Both the position numbers and the translations under genes were made by a program. Shown in pieces: positions 15,091 through 23,795 of a stretch of 49,652 nt of DNA (its first letter is position 1; every line of letters starts with the position of its first letter). Source of the DNA: UBA11889 sp002313255 (lineage in GTDB: Bacteria; Pseudomonadota; Gammaproteobacteria; Pseudomonadales; Azotimanducaceae); assembly GCA_913045265.1 (NCBI GenBank), contig CAJWQX010000017.1, forward strand, positions 1 to 49,652, in the 5' to 3' direction. The notes beneath the pieces are model-generated. The model saw only the letters and a list, made by a program, of their open reading frames with translations. It did no database searches and was not told the DNA's origin.

Positions 15091-16005
15091 CTAAAGACCC
15101 CAACACTCCAGATCGTTGGCGAATATAAGCGAGCCTTTGTAGGATTTTTCAATAGCAGCTTTTGACGCCGATTCAATCCCGAAGGTTCGTTTTGCACGAG
15201 AGCTAAGAATCAAGAAACGCGCATTACTGGCCTCGGCAATCCGGCCAATTTGAGAGGGCGTGAGGTGCATTTCGCGGTCAGTACCACGAGCGTGGTCGGG
15301 CAATACATGGGAAATGATCAGAGCGTCGGCGTTGGCGGCGAAAGCCGACAAGGTATCCTTTTGATTGTTGAGATCGCCGGCAAACACGATGCTCTGCTCG
15401 CCAATATCGACCCGCCAGGCAAGGCTAGGGGTACCGCCATGGTGGATAGGGACAGCTGAAAGCTTGAGATGTTCGCTGGAGAACTGCGACCAACGACGTC
15501 GTCCGACTGCTGGCACGTCACGGACCGAGACTTTGTAACCGGCCGAACTCCTAAACTTGAGCAAGTCCGAAAGTTCGTTGAATGCCCCTTTCGAACCAAT
15601 CAATCGATTGATGTAGTCGCGCGTTGCTTTCTCACCCTTTTCGCCAGCGGGACCAAAAAGCGGGAATAACCCCTTCCGATCGGCGTCGCGTGATGCCGCG
15701 AGTAGGTTGGCTAAATCGCCAGTATGCTCGAGGTGAAGATGCGACAGCACAAGCGCGTCGAGGTCTGTAAACGCGGCACCGCTCTCGTCAAATCGTAGCG
15801 CTGCCCCGGCACCGGCGTCGATCATTAACCGGGCACGGTTGTCGATCCACACCAAGTAGCTTGGGGCAGCCCGAGGGTTACCGAATTCGAGGCTGCCCGA
15901 CCCCAGAATCTGAATCCATACTCCCTCGTCGCCACAATAGGGCGGTTCGAGGGCTAAAGATTTTGGGGCCCCAAGCAACAAGAAGACAACGAGGAAATAC
16001 CGCAT
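15091..16005 (-). CDS. Exported MBL-fold protein with substituted metal ligands
   Basis: This 304-residue protein starts with a signal peptide (MRYFLVVFLLLGAPKSLA). It has a metallo-beta-lactamase fold of the RNase Z/arylsulfatase-like branch. The core reads LSHLHLEHTGD, so the usual HxHxDH is H89-x-H91-x-E93-H94. Further elements are H188/H189 in IHHGGTPSLAWRV and D211 in FAGDLN. At the end of the fold, where relatives carry a metal-binding His in a L-x-L-[ST]-H type strand, this protein has LILSSR (S268-S269). It may bind metal differently or have lost hydrolase activity. It lies 8 bases after nadE in the same direction. Confidence 0.82.
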   Translation of the reverse strand: MRYFLVVFLLLGAPKSLALEPPYCGDEGVWIQILGSGSLEFGNPRAAPSYLVWIDNRARLMIDAGAGAALRFDESGAAFTDLDALVLSHLHLEHTGDLANLLAASRDADRKGLFPLFGPAGEKGEKATRDYINRLIGSKGAFNELSDLLKFRSSAGYKVSVRDVPAVGRRRWSQFSSEHLKLSAVPIHHGGTPSLAWRVDIGEQSIVFAGDLNNQKDTLSAFAANADALIISHVLPDHARGTDREMHLTPSQIGRIAEASNARFLILSSRAKRTFGIESASKAAIEKSYKGSLIFANDLECWGL

Positions 16006-16013
16006 TTGGAAAA

Positions 16014-17930
16014 CTATAGCAGCTTGTCGATACTCAGTAGGATGGTGCCGACCTCAGCCTCGTCGGGCATACGCCAGTCGCCTCTTGGCGACAAACTGAC
16101 GGTACCGACTTTAGGTCCCGGCGGCAGTGTTGTCCGTTTGAACTGCTGCTCGAAAAAGCGCTGAAAGAACACGCGCAACCACTTTTGGATCGTTGGACCA
16201 TCGTACGCCCCCTCGAACGCCGAATTCGCGAGATAAAATATTTTCTCCGCATCGGCACCTGTCCGCAGGTAGTGGTAGAGGAAAAAGTCATGCAACTCGT
16301 AGGGACCGACTAGAGCCTCGGTTTCTTGGACAATTCGATCATCAACACTCGGCAACAATTCAGGCGTAATCGGTGTATCGATGACGCGCTGTAATACTTT
16401 TTCTAGCGCCTTGGATGCTCGATGATGGGCGTACCAACGAACGAGGTACGAAATCATCGTTTTCGGCACGCTCACGTTGACGTTGTAATTTGACATGTGA
16501 TCCGCGTTAAACGTACACCAGCCCAATGCGAGCTCCGATAGGTCGCCGGTTCCTACCACAATCGCTCCAACGTTGTTGGCCGTATCGAAGAGAATCTGGG
16601 TGCGCTCGCGGGCCTGACTATTCTCAAAGGTGATATCCGGGGCACCGTCGTGCCCAACGTCATCAAGGTGCTGCTTGACCGCGTCATCGATGGGGATCTC
16701 CGTTAGGTCAAAACCACTTGACTTAGCGAGGAGATGGGCGGTTTTCTTGGTGTGGCTGGTGGTGCCCGGTCCGGGCATCGTCAGAGCGGTCAGTGCCGAC
16801 GCGTGTAACTCAAGCCGGTCCAGCGCATCGAGACAGACGAGACATGCGAGTGTTGAATCGAGACCACCGGAGAGCCCTAGCACCAGGCGTTGTACCTTGG
16901 CAGCACGCATGCGTCGCGCGAGTCCCGTGGACTGAATCGAGAGGATCTCTTGTGCACGGGCGTCAAATTCGGTCTCGTCGTCCGGCACAAACGGATGCGC
17001 GACGTAGTGCCGTTGGCTGTCGCCGAGTTCAACGCGCGTTTCAGTATCGACTATCGGGTACGTGGTTGGTCGATGTGCCTGGGTAAATGTCGTATTGCGG
17101 CTACGATCGTGTTCGAGTTTTTTCCAGTCGATGTCGAATACAAGTTCGGTCGTGTTGAGGTTGAAACGATCGGACTCGGCAATCATTACGCCATTTTCCG
17201 CTCCAAGTAGATGTCCCCCGTAGACGACGTCCTTGCTGGATTCGGTCGGTCCGGCTCCGGCGTAAGCATACGCACAGATACATCGCGCGCTTTGCATACG
17301 AACTAGATCACGTCGATAGTCGGCTTTGGCGACCAACTCATTACTTGCCGAGGGATTAACAACGAGGGACGCACCAGCCAAAGCATGACTGGTACTTGGT
17401 GGTTCTGGCGCCCAGAGATCTTCGCAAATTTCAATGGCGAATTGGGTATCGCCGACGGTAAACAACTGATCACGACGAATCTGAAAATGCCCCAACTCGC
17501 CGTTGATGGTCGCGACGAGGTTAGCCCCAGACGTGAACCAGCGTTGCTCGTAGAACTCGTCATAATTAGGGTGCGCGGATTTCGGAACGGCGCCCACGAC
17601 ACGCCCACTTGCGCACACAAAGGCACAATTTAGGAGACGACCATCGACTAATCGCCATGGAGCCCCGACCACTAAAATAGCACCGTCGGCGGCGGCTGCA
17701 ACCCGAGTCAACGCTTGGCGAGACCGTGCCAACAAGTCGTCGGTATGGAAAAGATCTTCGCAGCTGTAACCGGTGAGCGAAAGTTCGGGCGTGACCACCA
17801 CGGCCGCTTGGTTTTCGCAAAGGCGTTTGTAAGCTTCCAATATGGTTGACGCATTTGCCTCGGGATCGGCGATTTTTATCGCCGGGGAACATACGCCAAC
17901 GCGCAAGAAACCAAGTCGGGACAGGTCCAT
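16014..17930 (-). CDS. nadE: Glutamine-dependent NAD+ synthetase
   Basis: This 638-residue two-domain enzyme makes NAD from deamido-NAD, ATP and glutamine-derived ammonia. The N-terminal nitrilase-like glutaminase domain has the E49-K117-C169 triad (TPELSLTGY, VPKSAHPNY, IEICEDLWAP). The synthetase domain starts near residue 330 and has the PP-loop LGLSGGLDSTLACL. Later segments VVGTGDLSELALGWCTFNAD and the DRIVQETEA region fit the long glutaminase-fused form seen in Mycobacterium. The ATG at 17930 is divergent from the acyl-CoA dehydrogenase gene across 48 bases. The downstream MBL gene follows within 8 bases. Confidence 0.96.
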   Translation of the reverse strand: MDLSRLGFLRVGVCSPAIKIADPEANASTILEAYKRLCENQAAVVVTPELSLTGYSCEDLFHTDDLLARSRQALTRVAAAADGAILVVGAPWRLVDGRLLNCAFVCASGRVVGAVPKSAHPNYDEFYEQRWFTSGANLVATINGELGHFQIRRDQLFTVGDTQFAIEICEDLWAPEPPSTSHALAGASLVVNPSASNELVAKADYRRDLVRMQSARCICAYAYAGAGPTESSKDVVYGGHLLGAENGVMIAESDRFNLNTTELVFDIDWKKLEHDRSRNTTFTQAHRPTTYPIVDTETRVELGDSQRHYVAHPFVPDDETEFDARAQEILSIQSTGLARRMRAAKVQRLVLGLSGGLDSTLACLVCLDALDRLELHASALTALTMPGPGTTSHTKKTAHLLAKSSGFDLTEIPIDDAVKQHLDDVGHDGAPDITFENSQARERTQILFDTANNVGAIVVGTGDLSELALGWCTFNADHMSNYNVNVSVPKTMISYLVRWYAHHRASKALEKVLQRVIDTPITPELLPSVDDRIVQETEALVGPYELHDFFLYHYLRTGADAEKIFYLANSAFEGAYDGPTIQKWLRVFFQRFFEQQFKRTTLPPGPKVGTVSLSPRGDWRMPDEAEVGTILLSIDKLL

Positions 17931-17978
17931 ACCGATAGTTTACGGCACGCGCTACAATCGTTCATTCGTTCGCTTGCA

Positions 17979-19103
17979 ATGGTGGAAGGCGTGAATTTTG
18001 AGTTTTCGGATGAGCAGAACTTGCTGCGGGATCAGGCCCGGGGTTTTTTGCAGGACGAATGCCCTAGAACGCTAGTGCGTGAGATCTTAGATGGCGATGA
18101 TTCGTACGCGCGAGGACTCTGGGAGAGGATTGGTCAAATGGGGTGGACCGCGACCGTTATTCCAGAATCGTACGGTGGCCTAGGTGCTTCCTACCTAGCT
18201 CTATGCGTGATCGCAGAAGAACTTGGTCGTGCTGTCGCACCGGTGCCTTTTTCGTCTTCGGTCTATTTAGCTACAGAAGCACTGCTGCTCGTTGGAACCG
18301 AAGCGCAGAAAGAAAAGTGGTTGCCTAAACTTGCGACCGGCGAGGTCGTTGGTACGTTTGCGATCAGCGAGAGCAGTGGGCGACCGTCGCCGGCTAACCT
18401 AAACACCACGGTGGTTGACGGCACGGTCTCTGGAATAAAAATTCCGGTGCCCGATGGCGATATTGCGGATTTCGCCGTTGTGGTTGCCGCCAGTCAAAGC
18501 GGCGATGGAGCAAGTTTGTACCTGGTGGAATTGGACGGGGTTGAACGCACGAGCGTTGCCACTCTCGATCCGACCCGGTCACACGCGAAGTTGTCCTTCG
18601 ATGGTGCTGCAGCCTCGTTAATGGGTGCTGAGGGGGAAGGTTGGGCAGCGGTGGAGAAACTCTTCAACCGCGCAGCTGTGCTCTTTGCGTGGGAGCAGAT
18701 CGCTGGTTCCGAGGCGGCTCTTGAGCAGGCAAAGGAATACGCGATGGGGCGATACGCGTTCGGTAGACCCATTGCCGGTTTTCAAGCAATCAAGCACAAA
18801 CTCGCTAACGTCTATGTGAAGAATACGCTTGCGCGGTCAAACGGATACTACGGAGCTTGGGCTCTCTCAACCGATGCGGTCGAGCTACCGATTGCTGCAG
18901 CAACCGCGCGCGTGAGCGGAACACAGGCGTACTATTTTGCGTCCAAAGAAAATATTCAAACGCACGGTGGCATGGGTTTCACGTGGGAATTTGATTGCCA
19001 GTTCTTTTATCGACGATCCAAGCTACTTTCCGTCGCCATCGGCAGCGAATCTTGGTGGCAAGATAGATTAATTACCGCGATCGAACGCGACCAGGCGGCA
19101 TAG
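17979..19103 (+). CDS. Acyl-CoA dehydrogenase family protein, likely catalytic subunit of a pair
   Basis: This 374-residue FAD-dependent dehydrogenase would desaturate an acyl-CoA. The start is either ATG 17979 or GTG 17991 (VNFEFSDEQ). The N-terminal domain, a middle domain with TFAISESSG, and RYAFGRPIAGFQAIKHKLA are typical. The end HGGMGFTWEFDCQFF keeps a glutamate in the T-W-E position used as base in some FadE-type enzymes. It stops soon after, lacking the Y-E-G-T-S-E-I segment. It is followed 9 bases later by a second ACAD, as in heterotetrameric alpha2beta2 acyl-CoA dehydrogenases. Confidence 0.88.
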   Translation: MVEGVNFEFSDEQNLLRDQARGFLQDECPRTLVREILDGDDSYARGLWERIGQMGWTATVIPESYGGLGASYLALCVIAEELGRAVAPVPFSSSVYLATEALLLVGTEAQKEKWLPKLATGEVVGTFAISESSGRPSPANLNTTVVDGTVSGIKIPVPDGDIADFAVVVAASQSGDGASLYLVELDGVERTSVATLDPTRSHAKLSFDGAAASLMGAEGEGWAAVEKLFNRAAVLFAWEQIAGSEAALEQAKEYAMGRYAFGRPIAGFQAIKHKLANVYVKNTLARSNGYYGAWALSTDAVELPIAAATARVSGTQAYYFASKENIQTHGGMGFTWEFDCQFFYRRSKLLSVAIGSESWWQDRLITAIERDQAA

Positions 19104-19112
19104 GAGATATCT

Positions 19113-20324
19113 ATGGACTTCAAAGACACACCTGAAGAAGCGGCCTTTCGCGACGAAGCACGACAATGGTTAGAAGCCAATGTGCCCGCGGATGAAACGT
19201 TAAAGGGACTCGACGAAATCGAACGGTCCAAGCTCTGGCAGAAACGCAAGTACGACGCTGGGTGGGCCTGTATTCGCTGGCCGAAGGAATACGGTGGCCG
19301 CGATGCTTCAGCGATCGAACAAGTGATTTGGAGCCAGGAAGAGTCTCGGTTCAATGCACCAAGCGGCGTCTTTGCGATTGGTCAAGGCATGGCGGCACCG
19401 ACGATGATGGCGTGGGCATCTGAGGAAGACAAGGTCAAGCACCTTCCGCCGTTGGCGTCGGGTGAACACATCTGGTGCCAGCTTTTTAGTGAGCCAGCCG
19501 GCGGTTCCGATCTTGCCGCATTGCGCACGCAGGCCAAGAAAGACGGCGACGATTGGGTAATTAACGGCCAAAAAATTTGGACGTCAGGTGCACATTTCAG
19601 TGACTACGGGATCCTCGTTGTACGTACGGATCCCACCGTCGCCAAGCACAAGGGTCTGACTTATTTCTTTTTTGATATGAAGTCTCCGGGTGTGGAAGTT
19701 AAGCCGATCAAACAGATTTCAGGGGGAGCGAATTTTAACGAGGTCTATTTCACCGACGTGCGTATTCCGGATAGCCAACGACTTGGTGCTGTCGGACAGG
19801 GATGGCAAGTCGCTCTCACCACCCTCATGAACGAGCGTGCGGCGATTGGTGGTGGTGGCATGGGCGTGGGGTTCGACCGGATTTTTGCACTCGCCAAACG
19901 AGTTAATATTGACGACCGCCCGGCGATCGAGGATCGACAAGTCCGGGCCAAACTTGCGGACTGGTACTGCCAAGAATCAGGGCTTCGTTTTACTGGGTAC
20001 CGATCGATGTCGGCATTGTCTCGTGGCGATACCCCGGGCCCCGAAAATTCCATCGGCAAATACGTGGGAGCGTCGAAGATGCAAGACATGGCGTCCTTTG
20101 CGATGGACTTATTGGAACTTTCTGGCGCCGTTTCGGATTCCGAACATGGGGAAGAGTCGGGAATCTATGCGGCAACGTACATGGGTGCTCCGGGCGGAAG
20201 AATCGCAGGGGGCTCGGACGAAATTATGCTCAACATTCTTGCAGAGCGCGTGCTTGGTATGCCTCAAGATGTACGTTTGGATAAAGGCATTCCATTTAAC
20301 GAGATACCAACCGGTTCGAATTAG
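19113..20324 (+). CDS. Acyl-CoA dehydrogenase family protein, partner subunit
   Basis: This 403-residue ACAD-fold protein has a good start (AGGAGATATCT before ATG). It has WPKEYGGRDAS, the FAD-contact segment QLFSEPAGGSDLA, WVINGQKIWTSGA and the phosphate-proximal AGGSDEIMLNILAERVLG. In that last motif the usual catalytic Y-E-G-T-S-E-I glutamate position reads A-G-G-S-D-E-I, so the base is absent here while the partner keeps a T-W-E glutamate. This fits a heteromeric enzyme. The substrate is unknown; steroid or branched acyl chains are typical for such pairs. A strong hairpin follows 14 bases after the stop. Confidence 0.88.
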   Translation: MDFKDTPEEAAFRDEARQWLEANVPADETLKGLDEIERSKLWQKRKYDAGWACIRWPKEYGGRDASAIEQVIWSQEESRFNAPSGVFAIGQGMAAPTMMAWASEEDKVKHLPPLASGEHIWCQLFSEPAGGSDLAALRTQAKKDGDDWVINGQKIWTSGAHFSDYGILVVRTDPTVAKHKGLTYFFFDMKSPGVEVKPIKQISGGANFNEVYFTDVRIPDSQRLGAVGQGWQVALTTLMNERAAIGGGGMGVGFDRIFALAKRVNIDDRPAIEDRQVRAKLADWYCQESGLRFTGYRSMSALSRGDTPGPENSIGKYVGASKMQDMASFAMDLLELSGAVSDSEHGEESGIYAATYMGAPGGRIAGGSDEIMLNILAERVLGMPQDVRLDKGIPFNEIPTGSN

Positions 20325-20337
20325 CCTCGACCCAACA

Positions 20338-20366
20338 CGGTGGCGCGAACGTGCATCGCGCCACCG
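20338..20366 (+). terminator. Stem-loop after the acyl-CoA dehydrogenase pair
   Basis: An 11-bp perfect GC-rich stem (CGGTGGCGCGA pairing with TCGCGCCACCG) has a 7-base loop, starting 14 bases after the stop codon. The bases after it (GTTGTATACG) are only weakly T-rich. It may be a poor intrinsic terminator or a 3'-end processing hairpin. Confidence 0.65.
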
Positions 20367-20437
20367 GTTGTATACGTGTTGTGCCCGTTTAGGCACGAAA
20401 AAGATTCCCTGAGTCGGCGATATCCGGGGTGTACCCC

Positions 20438-20466
20438 CTTGTAAAGTACTGATTAACCCCCATTTT
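20438..20466 (+). promoter_or_regulatory. Sigma-32 (heat-shock) type promoter of clpB
   Basis: CTTGTAAAG (from 20438) and CCCCCATTT (20457-20465) have a 13-bp spacer between TTGTAA and CCCCAT. Both boxes and the spacing match the sigma-32 pattern (CTTGAAA, then CCCCATnT). The predicted transcript would begin about 45 bases before the clpB start. Confidence 0.75.
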
Positions 20467-20517
20467 TTGTTCACACATAAAATAAACGCCTCGATACGTG
20501 GCGATGGATAACGCGCC

Positions 20518-23145
20518 GTGCGCATGGACAAAATGACGACACGCTTGCAGGGAGCTCTGGCCGATGCACAGAGCCTCGCGGTCGGCCGAGACCACTCATT
20601 TATTGAACCGCAGCACGTTCTGGTAGCGATGCTTGATCAACACGACAGCGTAATACCGCAGTTGCTGAGTAGCGTGGGTACAGACACGGATGGGTTGCGA
20701 AAACATCTTGGCGAATGGCTTGATCGACGCCCTCAGGTATCGGGTACTGCCGGCGAAATTCAGCTTTCCAACGAATTAATTCGGGTCCTTAACCTAACCG
20801 ATAAATTGGCGCAAACGCGCGGTGATACTTATTTATCGAGCGAGCTATTTCTTCTCGCGGTATTCGATGCGCATGGACCGGTCGCAGAGGTTCTACAACG
20901 CGGTGGAACCACGCGAGAAACGCTTGAAGCTCGCGTGAGTTTGCTCCGCTCGGGCGAAAACGTGAACGATGCCAACGCTGAAGAAGCCCGTGGGGCACTA
21001 CAAAAGTACACGATTGATCTCACCGATCGCGCGGAGCAAGGGAAACTCGATCCGGTTATCGGGCGGGATGACGAAATCCGCCGAACGATCCAGGTGCTCC
21101 AACGACGAACGAAAAATAATCCGGTACTGATAGGCGAACCCGGGGTCGGTAAGACCGCGATTGTGGAAGGTTTGGCACAACGCATCGTGAATGGCGAGGT
21201 ACCTGATGGCGTGCGAGGGAAGCGCTTACTCTCGCTCGACATGGGATCGTTGATTGCGGGAGCCAAATTTCGAGGCGAATTTGAGGAAAGAGTAAAGGCC
21301 TTGCTTCAAGACGTATCGAAACAAGAGGGACAAATTATTCTTTTTATCGATGAGATCCATACCCTCGTCGGCGCTGGCAAAGCGGAAGGTTCGATGGATG
21401 CGGGCAACTTGTTGAAACCGGCGCTGGCCCGCGGCGAGCTGCATTGTGTTGGTGCGACTACGTTGGACGAATATCGCGAGAATATAGAAAAAGATGCGGC
21501 GCTTGAAAGACGCTTTCAGAGAATACTCGTCGATGAGCCGAGCGTTGAGGACACTACCGCGATCCTCCGGGGACTCAAGGAACGCTATGAGGTTCATCAT
21601 GGAGTCGAAATCACGGATCCTTCGATCGTTGCGGCAGCGGTTCTTTCCAACCGCTACATCGCGGATCGACAACTTCCCGATAAAGCCATCGACTTAATTG
21701 ACGAAGCTGCCAGCCGCATCCGGATGGAAATCGATTCGAAACCGGAATCGATGGATCGTCTGGATCGACGCCTCATACAATTCCGAATAGAACGAGAAGC
21801 TCTAAAAAAAGAAACCGACGATGCGTCAAGAGAGCGACTCGACAAATTGGAAGGTGAAATTCTTGTGCTGGAACGGGAATATGCCGATTTAGACGAAATA
21901 TGGACGGCAGAAAAAGCCGCCGTGCAAGGGACGCAAGAGTTAAAGGAAGAACTAGAGAAGGCGCGGCTGGAATTTGAGGCCGCTCAGCGCGTCGGCGATT
22001 TGCAACGGATGTCCGAGCTACGCTACGGGAGAATTCCCGAGTTGGAGAAATCGCTGGACGAAGCATCAAACGCTGATAAAGCCGACTTCACGCTGCTTAG
22101 AAGCTGCGTAACGGAAGATGAAATCGCTGAGGTGGTAGCGCATTGGACGGGAATTCCGGTTCAGCGCATGTTGTTGGGAGAGCGCGAGCGACTGCTCGAT
22201 ATGGAGACCGTGATTCAGCGCCGCGTCATTGGGCAAACTGAGGCCGTGTCTGTGATCGCTGATGCGATTAGGCGGTCGAGAGCTGGACTGGCGGATCCGC
22301 GCCGGCCGATCGGATCTTTTTTGTTCTTAGGCCCGACGGGCGTGGGGAAAACGGAACTGACCAAGGCGCTCGCGGCATTTTTGTTTGATACGGACGATGC
22401 GATGATCCGCCTCGATATGTCCGAGTTTATGGAAAAACACTCGGTGGCTCGCCTGATTGGCGCGCCGCCCGGGTACGTTGGTTACGAAGAAGGTGGGTAC
22501 CTCACCGAAAGAGTGCGTCGCAAGCCCTATTCGGTATTGCTTCTCGACGAGGTAGAAAAAGCGCACAACGACGTCTTCAACATTCTTTTGCAGGTCCTCG
22601 AGGATGGTCGACTTACCGACGGTCAGGGTCGAACGGTGGATTTTCGGAACACCTTGATCATCATGACGTCGAATTTAGGTTCTGACGTGATCCAGGAGTG
22701 TACTGACGAATGCGGTTATGTGGAGATGAAACGTCGAGTCATCGACGTGGTTACGAGCTATTTTCGTCCTGAGTTCATTAATCGCATCGATGATTCCGTC
22801 GTCTTTCGAAACCTAGGTGTTGAAGAAATTCGCAAGATAACTACATTGCAAATCGATGATCTGAAGCAGCGGTTGGGTATCCAAGGCGTCGAATTGAACG
22901 TCAGCGAAAGCGCGCTCGAGTTCTTAGGTAACGCGGGGTTCGATCCGGCCTACGGTGCCCGCCCACTGCGCCGGGTTATACAGCAGCGTCTGGAAAATAC
23001 GCTTGCTCGGCGCGTACTGGCGGGTGATCTCGATACGGCGAACGAAGTCTTCGTGGATAGAGATCAACACGGGCTCACGATCGTCGCGCGCAAAGGGCCT
23101 CAACAAACCGGAAACGGCGTGCTCAGCGCAAGGAAGGCGAGCTAA
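20518..23145 (+). CDS. clpB: ATP-dependent disaggregase ClpB
   Basis: This 875-residue Hsp100 chaperone dissolves protein aggregates with DnaK. Domains in order: Clp N-domain (1-150); AAA1 with Walker A GEPGVGKT (206-213) and Walker B IILFIDEIH; coiled-coil M-domain (~400-540, basic/acidic heptads); and AAA2 with GPTGVGKT at about 605-612. E. coli ClpB has the two Walker A motifs at the same residue numbers, which supports the GTG start at 20518 (MRMDKMTTRLQ, parallel to MRLDRLTNKFQ). The C-terminus is about 18 residues longer, with a Gly/Gln-containing tail. It is transcribed alone from a sigma-32-like promoter. Confidence 0.97.
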   Translation: MRMDKMTTRLQGALADAQSLAVGRDHSFIEPQHVLVAMLDQHDSVIPQLLSSVGTDTDGLRKHLGEWLDRRPQVSGTAGEIQLSNELIRVLNLTDKLAQTRGDTYLSSELFLLAVFDAHGPVAEVLQRGGTTRETLEARVSLLRSGENVNDANAEEARGALQKYTIDLTDRAEQGKLDPVIGRDDEIRRTIQVLQRRTKNNPVLIGEPGVGKTAIVEGLAQRIVNGEVPDGVRGKRLLSLDMGSLIAGAKFRGEFEERVKALLQDVSKQEGQIILFIDEIHTLVGAGKAEGSMDAGNLLKPALARGELHCVGATTLDEYRENIEKDAALERRFQRILVDEPSVEDTTAILRGLKERYEVHHGVEITDPSIVAAAVLSNRYIADRQLPDKAIDLIDEAASRIRMEIDSKPESMDRLDRRLIQFRIEREALKKETDDASRERLDKLEGEILVLEREYADLDEIWTAEKAAVQGTQELKEELEKARLEFEAAQRVGDLQRMSELRYGRIPELEKSLDEASNADKADFTLLRSCVTEDEIAEVVAHWTGIPVQRMLLGERERLLDMETVIQRRVIGQTEAVSVIADAIRRSRAGLADPRRPIGSFLFLGPTGVGKTELTKALAAFLFDTDDAMIRLDMSEFMEKHSVARLIGAPPGYVGYEEGGYLTERVRRKPYSVLLLDEVEKAHNDVFNILLQVLEDGRLTDGQGRTVDFRNTLIIMTSNLGSDVIQECTDECGYVEMKRRVIDVVTSYFRPEFINRIDDSVVFRNLGVEEIRKITTLQIDDLKQRLGIQGVELNVSESALEFLGNAGFDPAYGARPLRRVIQQRLENTLARRVLAGDLDTANEVFVDRDQHGLTIVARKGPQQTGNGVLSARKAS

Positions 23146-23147
23146 CA

Positions 23148-23447
23148 ACGTAAATCGTTACAACCGGTAGATGAGCGCAGTCAAACGCCGGTTGACGGGT
23201 TCAAAGGCGTTAGGCGTCCTAGATTTTTCTTGTCGCGCGGATGTGTCGACACGATGACGCTCAGGGAACTCGACTGGCAATGGATAAAATGGCCGGATAG
23301 TTTACTTCCCGCACTGAAGGCGTTGATCCTTCGTGAACGCGCGATCTCCTCCGTGAGAATACTTCGGGCGGAATTGCCCGTGCACAAGAACAGAACTTTC
23401 AATGGGTCAGTGGATCGCGTCGGTTCGGTTCTCCATCTCGCGGACAA
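23148..23447 (-). pseudogene. Remnant of a low-molecular-weight phosphatase / ArsC-type reductase gene
   Basis: The open part (88 codons to the stop at 23181) begins like LMW phosphatase-fold arsenate reductases. The P-loop LFLCTGNSARS holds the catalytic cysteine C22, followed by ILTEEIAR and FSAGSK. After about residue 48 the resemblance stops. In a shifted frame, a V-D-T-S run (about 23239-23250) resembles the family's G-[IV]-D-T-S segment, so a frameshift is likely. Only about 300 bases remain before the clpB end, too few for the normal ~135 residues, and the D-P loop is missing. I read it as a decayed, truncated gene. Confidence 0.6.
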
Positions 23448-23700
23448 GCACTTCCGCCTTCTCGATAATACGTTCGAGCAGAATGTTAGCTTCGCCCGGC
23501 AAGGTAAAGCAGACGTTGGCGGTGGTGGAGAGATCGCTAAACGGACGAGCGAGCTCGTGGTTGTGCTTCGCGGTACGGAGGTAGCGTTGGATACGACGGC
23601 ATACGGCCATCTCCGTCGCCCGACCTTCGATCCCTAGCTGGTGAATCAACTGCATCAGTAACGGCTCAATTTCGTTGCGCGCGGTCGTCACATGATCCAT
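23407..23700 (-). CDS. Small hypothetical helical protein
   Basis: This protein has about 97 residues from ATG 23700, which has a GGGG-type purine run upstream. The frame is open back to ATG 23763 (118 residues), but no ribosome site is visible there. The sequence is largely helical (LLMQLIHQLGIEGRAT, then ILLERIIEKAEVLVREMEN) with no signal peptide or known motif. The end overlaps the ArsC-like remnant by 41 bases. It may have been its operon partner, or the frame may be a relic too. I do not recognise it. Confidence 0.4.
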   Translation of the reverse strand: MDHVTTARNEIEPLLMQLIHQLGIEGRATEMAVCRRIQRYLRTAKHNHELARPFSDLSTTANVCFTLPGEANILLERIIEKAEVLVREMENRTDAIH

Positions 23701-23795
23701 CAAAACGCCCCGTAGTCGGTCGCGGACGATGGGCATTGTGCGCGCGTCGCACGGCCATCGCAAAGGTGGTTAAATGATCAGATTAAGGGGGGAAT

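Noticed and set aside
20300..20325. tRNA-like T-loop string (CCGGTTCGAATT)
   Set aside because: It lies in the last codons of an acyl-CoA dehydrogenase gene, and no cloverleaf can be folded around it.
20829..21266. Minus-strand frame opposite clpB
   Set aside because: Ser/Arg/Pro-rich antisense shadow of a highly conserved gene.
23161..23235. Possible clpB terminator (CAACCGG ... CCGGTTG and a later T-run)
   Set aside because: The loop is 20 bases and the T-run lies far from the stem, so it is not convincing as an intrinsic terminator.
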